Positions 58,601 to 64,000 of a stretch of 64,000 nt of DNA are shown here, in pieces (the first letter of the stretch is position 1; each line of letters begins with the position of its first letter). Source of the stretch: Nematostella vectensis (taxonomy: Eukaryota; Cnidaria; Anthozoa; Actiniaria; Edwardsiidae); the NCBI RefSeq assembly GCF_932526225.1, contig NC_064039.1, positions 4,477,001-4,541,000 of the forward strand, in the 5' to 3' direction. The notes beneath the pieces were generated by a model. It was not told the origin of the DNA and ran no database searches. It saw nothing but the letters and a program-made list of their open reading frames with translations. Both the position numbers and the translations under genes were made by a program.

Positions 58601-61600
58601 TCATCACACAGTTCATCTGCAGGCTCTTGTAATTGTAGAAGCAGATCCACACATTCGGCCAGCTGCTTTGGGGAAGACTTTGAAAAAAAATATTTAAACA
58701 GCATTTATAAATGATGACTTGTACTGTTAAATTGTTATCTTGATATAACTTTTGACTTCCAGGGTCCTAACGTTGGTAACATAATAATAGACAGGGCTTC
58801 TGGAATTACGCGCTTGTGCGGAAGCACGTAATTTGGCTTTTTCCGCGTAATCCAGCGTAATTTGGCTAAATTTTGAAAGACAAAACATTTAATTGCACAG
58901 CTGATGTGTTCTTTTAGGGTTCTTACCTCTATTTCTCGTAAAAAAAGAGATATTCTTCGTAAGAGTTCGATAGTTCGAACTGAATTTCGAAAAAAAATAA
59001 AATGACTAGGCATTCTTTGCTAAACCGCAAAGGCCTGGGACTAATAATAAAATACCTGTTTTAATTGGCTGGTGGCTAGGAGCCAATGAAAACTTGCCTA
59101 AGATATTTTTGAGCAAAAAAATAACCTTTTCAAGTTATTCCGTGCTTTTCTTTGGTACAAAATGTAGTTTGGGCGTAACAGTTGATATTCCGTGTAATAT
59201 AGCGCATAATTCAGTAAAAAATCCCGCAAAATTTTGATTTTTAAAATGTATTGCTAAATCCCGCGTAATTTAGGGCTTAATGATTGATTTTTCGCGTAAT
59301 TTAGCAAAGAATCCCGCGTAATTTGGAGTTTTTTTCCGCAAAATTCCAGAAGCCCTGAATAGAAAATTATCTCAATTAAATAATCTTTTTTTTCTTTAAA
59401 GTGCTGCAATTGTGGCTGGATCCCAGATACTGTACTTTAGGTTCCACGGTATGCACATAATGAGAAATCTTATCCAACATAGGGTTGGAACCACAATTAT
59501 CAACAACACTGTCTACAGTTCCGTGCGGATGGCATTGTTCACGAAGGCCGTTAGACCGCTAAAGGGCGTTCATTATGCAAACAGGAGGCCGAGTTGGGTG
59601 AGAAATTGTTCACACTCCACCACCTCCCATCACTCCACCACCTCCCATCACTCCACCACCTCCCATCACTCCACCACTGTGTTGCTTATAGTACCCTTGA
59701 CTATTGATCAAGTACCCTTGACTATTGATCACCTTTGGATTTCTGAGCTGCTCTCTTAGTCGGACAACCAACTCTTTGACAATCTCAGCACAGTCCTCAT
59801 GGATGCCTGAAAAAGATGGCATATGGCTGTACTGGTGAAGCACATCCCTTGCTTTGGTGTAATACCTATACACAGAAAACAGGACATGGAAAGCATGGAG
59901 TTAAAGAGAATTACCAAAAACTAGAGATTACCAGGTTGTTTTGAAAAGGAGTTGCAGGCATCAACCACCTTAGGGATGGAACAGGGGTTTCTACCTTTAA
60001 TTCCCTTTTTCACGTATCCCACCATGTTATGTTGGCTTAAAATAATGTGGTTTTATAACCTTAGAAACCTCCCCTTCTAAAGATATTGTTCATTGAAGAC
60101 AAGGCCATTGATGGCAGTAGAGACATAACGGATTATGTTAATGAATGTATTACTCACAGACTTTCTGACTATCTTCCTAGCGATTCCCACCCCTTTCTTA
60201 TTCAAAGTATGCTTTGAATAAGAAAGGTAATAGTGATAGCAGTGTTGTGAACCATTAAGGAATTAATACTAGAGCATATCACATAAAATGCTTTTAAATT
60301 GTACAATACCTGACAGCTAGTCCATATTGCTTCATCTCCACACACTTGTTCAGTCTTGATGGCAGCTCAAACAAGAATTGAAGCTACAGGTGTAGAAATA
60401 GAGATTAATAATAATTAATTTGTGAATCATGATGAAAAGAAGTGTCATCATTGTTGACCTTTTTTAGGAGAGAGTGCACTCCTGATAATTTGGTTATCTG
60501 TAGGCGCTTGTCTTGTAATGTACCACTGATTTTTTCACTGAATTCAGTAATTGCCGACATGTTTACAGCAAGCTTATCCATCTCATCTTCCATTTTCTTA
60601 AAGTCATGTTTCATCTAAATCACAATAAAGTTATTATTAATAAGCATAAAAATATCAAATTCATTGATTACTATTGAAGAGTCTATAGCACCAAAGATAC
60701 TGTACGAAAGACAGCATTATATAGCAGAATTCCTAGTCTTACTCTACAATCCTGTATATCTATTTGACATATACTTTAACATTGACACACATACAGAAGA
60801 TTTTCCTACATACAATAGACACGCTGAAAAAGATACAGAGCAGATGAATACATCAAGGATCATTACATCACCTTTCGTATAGTATCTGTTGCACTAATGA
60901 ACTTGTTGTAATTCTCGTAAACCAATGTCTGCATGTCACTGTCTAGTGCTCTTATTTCTATGGAAAAGACAAGAAAATAGCTCAAATAGAGCCCTTCAAG
61001 GCTAACATAACAGTCATGTCATGTGATATAACCAAAACAGACTCTAGACTCTTATCTAGTAACTTAATAGCTTTGAAACTTCCATTTTTTTCAGTTTTTT
61101 AATAGTGTGGATAATATCCTTAACAGTTCATTTTGTTGCAGTTCTTCTAAAAAAGCCTACCACAAAGTTCTTAACCACAGTCCTCATAAAAATTATTTTT
61201 TCTTTTTAATTGGATACATCTGAGCCTCTCCATTGTACAGAAAAAAAGTTTTTGTTTATACAGGAATGAGGGGTGACCTACATAGCTTCCCTCCTTTATT
61301 TAGATACTTTGCTTGAAAATATCAAAGAACTATTTTAAGGAAGTCCACTGAAGAACAATGTATACAACCCCTCTTTTCTCAAAATCCCCGCCCCCCCCCT
61401 TTATTGGGACTGACAGGGAAAGTAATGCAAGCCTACGTTTTGACACATCTCCCTCCTTGTCCATTAAGTCAGTGAGTGATTTTTCTTTGAAGAGTCTTTC
61501 CAGGTACACCTCAGGTTTAAAGTGGGCGCCATTAATATCACATGGATCAATGGCCGCAGACTTGTCTCCTTCCTCGCCAACACCATAGTACATCTTAAGA

Positions 61601-62315
61601 AGTCCTCGGCGCTGCCGCTGCCGCTGATGACGGCCTGGATCCCCTTCCTCTTCTGAAAACATTTCATAGTTTATGTTTTTTTTATTTTTTTTTGTTGTTG
61701 TTAAGACAACCTTGCTTTCAAATTATTGCTCACCATCATTTGAAAAGACAGTGAGACAAAGCTGAGGACTCCAGTATACCATGATCTGGACTCCAGTATA
61801 CCATGATCTGGACTCAAGTATACCATGATCTGGACTCCAGTATACCATGATCTGGACTCCAGTATACCATGATCTGGACTCCAATACCAAAGGGATCGTG
61901 TGAATGCACAAAAGAATCAATGTTGTTTGCTTGCATGTACAGTACACCGTGTAGAGCCACTAAAAGTTTTCAGCAGATTAATTAATGAATGTTATTTGTA
62001 TATTCATTTTAAAATAATGTTTCATCTTGGTCAAAGTATCTCACGATATCTCATTCAATTAAAAAATATATTTTTTCATCAAAGTAAGTGTGTGAATACA
62101 AATAGGAAATGGATGCACAGACAACGGGAGGATGTACGTGTGATGTTACCACACAAACAAGAAGAATTCTCTATTTTAAAGAAATAACTACTGTGAGTCA
62201 ATTCTTATAACTATAAGCAAGGATGACAATTTTTATCATCGCATACATTTTTAAAGGAAACACAAGCGGATCGGATATTTTTCGGATCGATCCGATCATA
62301 ACACTCACCCGCCAT
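46676..62315 (-). CDS. VPS51: VPS51, subunit of the GARP/EARP tethering complexes
   Basis: Minus-strand exons, phases checked: 62315-62309, 61652-61437, 60957-60872, 60614-60459, 60383-60310, 59865-59733, 58677-58589, 58285-58203, 58118-58054, 57961-57822, 57615-57406, 57276-57197, 57109-56967, 56652-56530, 56377-56282, 56095-55991, 51321-51165, 48882-48816, 48148-48022, 46897-46676. The product of about 800 residues aligns with human VPS51 (782) end to end: [69 protein letters not shown] and the final VDVICERG. About 15 residues between exons 16 and 17 (human LLTHYVKVQG region) were not located. Exon 1 codes only Met-Ala plus one base. Introns hold tandem arrays, a 566-bp transposon and a dead retrotransposon. 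Role: tethers endosome-derived vesicles at the trans-Golgi (GARP) and recycling endosomes (EARP). Exon 17-19 arrays may alter the product (see findings). Confidence 0.96.
47055..47818. repeat. 33-bp minisatellite, about 23 copies (VPS51 intron 19)
   Basis: Unit CCCCTACCGACCCCAAATCT plus ATTCCCCCAAACG, 33 bp. Substitutions are sparse (CCCCCACCG, GTCCCTACC, one TTCCACC). Because 33 is a multiple of three and the unit lacks stops, frames stay open on both strands: [11 protein letters not shown] on plus, [11 protein letters not shown] on minus. The array lies inside the last VPS51 intron, between exon 19 and exon 20, so I treat these frames as non-coding. Confidence 0.96.
48307..48855 (-). repeat. 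About 100-bp tandem repeat, six copies of the VPS51 exon 18/intron 18 boundary
   Basis: Reading the minus strand, the true exon 18 end (CAGACCCGGGCACAGTGGAG, then the donor CCAAG/GTAATG at 48815) is followed by five more copies of CAGACCCGGACAAAGTGGAG. Each ends in a donor-like GTAA or GTTA and is followed by AGCTGGCCCGAGGGAGTACT and CTACTATAGGTAGCGTCTAC. Unit length is 97-102 bp. Each copy also has TGCAG directly before ACCCGG, so it carries a 29-nt segment bracketed by acceptor-like and donor-like dinucleotides. The most distal copy is the most diverged. Confidence 0.92.
49339..51189 (-). repeat. 63-bp tandem repeat, 29 full copies plus one partial, of the VPS51 exon 17/intron 17 boundary
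   Basis: The unit on the minus strand is 25 nt of exon 17 end (GGGGTGCGCAAGGCCCACAG then TTCAG), followed by 38 nt beginning with the donor GTAAGCGATCATTGCATCAA. All 29 full copies appear to keep GTAAGC. 63 is a multiple of three, so a frame stays open from exon 17 (51321) to a stop at 49294; the repeated peptide contains [17 protein letters not shown]. The first copy (51189-51165) is the genuine exon end, as it joins in phase to exon 18 to give AHSSDSSK as in human VPS51 (AQSSDSSK). Minor variants: CTAGGTGT/CTAGGAGT and three single changes near the donor. Confidence 0.97.
51838..54487 (-). mobile_element. Truncated, inactive CR1/L2-like non-LTR retrotransposon (VPS51 intron 16)
   Basis: On the minus strand, 54487 downwards encodes the end of an apurinic endonuclease ([15 protein letters not shown], then after a frameshift [10 protein letters not shown]). 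This is followed by a reverse transcriptase: [29 protein letters not shown] and [21 protein letters not shown]. The segment that should carry the catalytic F/YxDD is missing; the sequence passes from NDMPNYV straight into [14 protein letters not shown]. The C-terminal part is at 52614-52303 ([20 protein letters not shown]). The 3' end carries an AAACTAAACTAAACT tail near 51838-51860. The copy is 5' truncated and broken by frameshifts, so non-functional. Confidence 0.92.
54488..54712. other. VPS51 intron 16, unassigned
   Basis: No exon recognised. Duplicate TAGTATTCTCTATG occurs at about 54657-54682. Confidence 0.4.
54713..54968. mobile_element. 256-bp MITE with AGGCCTGGCTAAACT ends, TTA target duplication (VPS51 intron 16)
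   Basis: The left arm AGGCCTGGCTAAACTGGGCG, continuing through ACATGTCG and CGTGCGACATGTCT, is mirrored by the right arm ending CGCCTAGTTTAGCCAGGCCT. TTA flanks both (54710-54712 and 54969-54971). Arms exceed 50 bp with few mismatches. No coding capacity. Probably a Harbinger-like MITE by target site. Confidence 0.88.
54972..55990. other. VPS51 intron 16 remainder, nothing recognised
   Basis: I searched this stretch on the minus strand for the missing 15-residue VPS51 segment (HYVKVQG-like, phase 0 to phase 0) and did not find it. A minus-strand frame of 113 codons near 55223-55564 has no recognised similarity. Confidence 0.45.
58792..59357. mobile_element. 566-bp DNA transposon with CAGGGCTTCTGGAATT ends and AATAGA target duplication (VPS51 intron 6)
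   Basis: The left end CAGGGCTTCTGGAATT and the right end AATTCCAGAAGCCCTG are perfect inverted repeats of 16 bp. AATAGA is duplicated on both sides (58786-58791 and 59358-59363). The interior repeats GCGTAATTTGGC and CCCGCGTAATTTAG-like motifs in both halves. No transposase frame. Superfamily not assigned. Confidence 0.9.
59612..59731 (-). repeat. Short tandem repeats adjoining the VPS51 exon 6 donor
   Basis: On the minus strand the donor AAAG/GTGATC at 59732 opens two copies of a 21-bp unit TGATCAATAGTCAAGGGTAC(T). After ATAAGCAACACAG there are about 3.5 copies of an 18-bp unit GTGGTGGAGTGATGGGAG. The first unit overlaps the splice donor itself. Confidence 0.85.
61764..61885. repeat. 22-bp minisatellite, about 5 copies (VPS51 intron 1)
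   Basis: Unit GGACTCCAGTATACCATGATCT, 22 bp, with one CTCAAG variant. It sits about 110-230 bp upstream of VPS51 exon 2 on the minus strand. Confidence 0.93.
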
Positions 62316-62584
62316 CTTGGATTTCGTGGAGTGCCTGGTTACATAGGCTTACGAGCGGTTACCTAGCCGCATCTGTGAGCATGCGTAGAACGATTTGTTC
62401 GCCATACTTGTTTTGGGAGGGAAGGATTCGACCTTATCGAGACTGAAAGGGCTGCTGTAAAAATGATAAACTTACACTCTTGACTTTGGAAACCCTTCAC
62501 TGATCAGTTGAAAGAATACTCTATCATACTGGTTTACAAGAATCTCGTGGTATTTGTTTTGACATATTTTAAGGCTGACAAAAC
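62316..62584. promoter_or_regulatory. Putative bidirectional promoter, VPS51 / DCTN1
   Basis: 269 bp separate the divergent start codons. The minus-strand sequence CCAAGATGGCGGGTGAG overlaps the VPS51 start codon and its exon 1 donor. AAGATGGCGG matches the core of the vertebrate YY1 consensus, which often sits at the start codon of TATA-less promoters. No TATA box is seen. The function is inferred from orientation and motif. Confidence 0.6.
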
Positions 62585-63330
62585 ATGGCGACCGTAAAGG
62601 TTGGCATGAAGGTGGAAGTCACCGGGAAGGGGTTGATCGGCACGGTCGCGTATGTAGGCGCCACTCAATTTGCTACCGGCAAATGGATCGGAGTAGTTCT
62701 TGATGAAAAGAAAGGAAAGAACGATGGCACAGGTACGATTTATTATTCGTATGAAGATTCTTTCTCAAATCAAGTCCTAAGTTAAGCTTACCTGTGTTTT
62801 TATTCACACCAGTAAGTTACTTAAGCTATCTTATGGTAGAAACTTGCTTATTATAAAATAACTGTATACCTGTCAAGCTAGTTCCGGGATAATGTCAACC
62901 CTTTATTGTTTCAAACAATTACACAATTACTGATACAATGGGATGTCAATTTAATTGAGTTGGCATCGCATGATAAAACATGCGTTGTTAATAAATGATT
63001 ATTTTTATAATATTTAGATAAATGTTATTAATCGCCTAAGAGGGTCATGTTGACGAAGGGCAGAGATAGGGGAAATAAAGGCAGGGCATGCATAAAACAA
63101 TCATAATGTAAAATTCATAACATCCCTCACTCACAAAAAAGCAAAACACACTGTTATTTGTTTGTTGTGCTCCAGTTCAAGGCAAGGCATACTTCAGTTG
63201 TGAGGATGGTTATGGGATATTTGTTCGCCAGTCTCAAATTATTGTGTTAGACAGTAACACAAGTACCCCCCAGCAACCAGGCAACACAGGTATCCCAAAA
63301 CCTGGAATCCCAACCCTTAGAAAAGAAAAG
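62585..63330 (+). CDS. DCTN1: DCTN1 (dynactin p150Glued), first two coding exons, incomplete at window end
   Basis: Exons 62585-62732 and 63176-63330 join in phase 1 (ACA G / TT CAA) to give 101 residues, leaving in phase 0 at AAAAG/GTAAGG. Residues about 8-76 are a CAP-Gly domain: [34 protein letters not shown], the tubulin-end-binding GKNDG core, then [17 protein letters not shown]. It matches human DCTN1 ([29 protein letters not shown]) better than CLIP or TBCB. A Ser/Thr/Pro-rich basic stretch follows, as in p150Glued. The remainder (coiled coils, ICD) lies beyond the window. Role: the largest dynactin subunit, linking dynein to microtubules and cargo. The start ATG is in AAACATGGCG, a good initiation context. 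Confidence 0.95.
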
Positions 63331-63928
63331 GTAAGGTTTTTTTGTCTTGACTCACATGTCACTGAGTCTTTTCTAATTCATTTATGTTATTAAATGGAAT
63401 ATCACTTTCTCTGTTTAGCTTACAAAAAGAGTGTGTGTTATCTGCAATCTGCACCAAAACTAGTTGACCCATTAACCAATGAAGCTAATCCTTCACAAAA
63501 TCCCATGTCTAGCAATCACACGTGCTGCACAGATAAATGCCAATGTTGAGCACCTATCTTTAGTATGCGATAGCTGAGTTCCATCGGTTGGGGAGGGGAG
63601 GGGGAGGGGTGGGAGAGGGAGGAAATGGATGTGCTTGACAAGGTGTTAACCGGTATGCAACCATACGTGTGAAAAAGGCACATATTTTGTGAAATGGGTC
63701 AACAGTTTTGAAGGGCATTCTGGTTGTAATAGTAGAGAATTATTTCATCTTTTTTGTTCTAATTGTTTTAGTCTTCAATGATAGAATACTCTAGAGTAAT
63801 TGAATAATATGCTATATAATTAAATATTAAGTATTTCTCCTGGAGTTGGAAGTGGTGCATGGATACAACGGCTACTTGAGTACGATATTTCTGGTTTATA
63901 TGTCAGAATTAAGGGTCTGATACAGTCG
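63331..63928 (+). other. DCTN1 intron 2
   Basis: AT-rich intron. A G-rich run (GGGGAGGGGAGGGGGAGGGG) lies near 63589-63610. No further DCTN1 exon was recognised. Confidence 0.5.
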
Positions 63929-64000
63929 AACCTCTATTAAGCGGTCACCCTCGGGACTTAGCTTAGTGACCACTTAATAGAGGTTGACCACTTAATAGAG
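63929..64000. repeat. Inverted repeat AACCTCTATTAAGCGGTCAC, cut by window end
   Basis: AACCTCTATTAAGCGGTCAC (63929-63948) is matched in inverse orientation by GTGACCACTTAATAGAGGTT (63966-63985), 19 of 20 bases. It is followed by a direct copy of GACCACTTAATAGAG to the window end. This looks like the edge of a repeat array or MITE in DCTN1 intron 2. Confidence 0.75.

Noticed and set aside
59412-59759. 115-residue plus-strand frame
   Set aside because: Its second half is the complement of an 18-bp repeat and VPS51 exon 6; the first half has no recognised similarity.
1-64000. tRNA, rRNA or other structural RNA genes
   Set aside because: I looked for tRNA-like A/B boxes and rRNA-like conserved blocks by eye and saw none convincing; a covariance-model scan would be needed to exclude them.

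Overview
The window is eukaryotic nuclear DNA from an animal. Protein-coding genes are split into many short exons with GT-AG introns (two are GC-AG). The encoded proteins align closely with human VPS51, DCTN1, UIMC1/RAP80, TMEM205 and a tetraspanin, with conserved exon phases. AT-rich intergenic DNA, abundant minisatellites, MITE-like inverted repeats and a CR1/L2-like retrotransposon, together with slow-evolving proteins, suggest an early-branching metazoan, most likely a cnidarian such as a sea anemone. That assignment is inference; I could not search.

Layout. 1-2.3 kb: no recognised gene. 2.3-4.1 kb (-): TMEM205, four exons. 5.0-6.9 kb: two minisatellites (38 bp and 55 bp). 8.7-10.9 kb: nested MITE-like elements. 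12.7-13.1 kb and 21.4-21.9 kb (-): two paralogous genes for about 140-residue proteins with an RVxF/W-type motif. 14.6-16.2 kb: two inverted-repeat elements. 17.0-18.5 kb: two more minisatellites. 19-27 kb: mostly empty, with one candidate orphan exon. 27.7-30.8 kb (+): a tetraspanin, seven exons. 32.4-33.6 kb (-): a three-exon gene for a 90-residue protein I do not recognise. 33.8-45.5 kb (+): UIMC1/RAP80, 18 exons, reconstructed with continuous phase to 1244 residues. 46.7-62.3 kb (-): VPS51, 20 located exons, with a dead retrotransposon and several repeat arrays in its introns. 62.6 kb to the end (+): first two coding exons of DCTN1 (dynactin p150Glued).

Function. VPS51 (GARP/EARP tethering) and DCTN1 (dynein cofactor) both act in retrograde traffic and stand head to head with 269 bp between start codons. 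UIMC1 (ubiquitin reader of the BRCA1-A complex) stands head to head with the 90-residue gene, 203 bp apart. These look like two bidirectional promoters.

Most striking observation: in VPS51 the exon-17/intron-17 boundary, including its 5' splice site, is amplified about 30 times as a 63-bp unit that keeps both reading frame and splice phase, so any copy of the donor could be used without a frameshift. The exon-18 boundary is amplified about six times in the next intron. Smaller arrays abut the 5' splice sites of VPS51 intron 6 and UIMC1 intron 17. Inside the UIMC1 array sits a 67-68-bp hairpin insertion whose empty site is visible in neighbouring repeat units.
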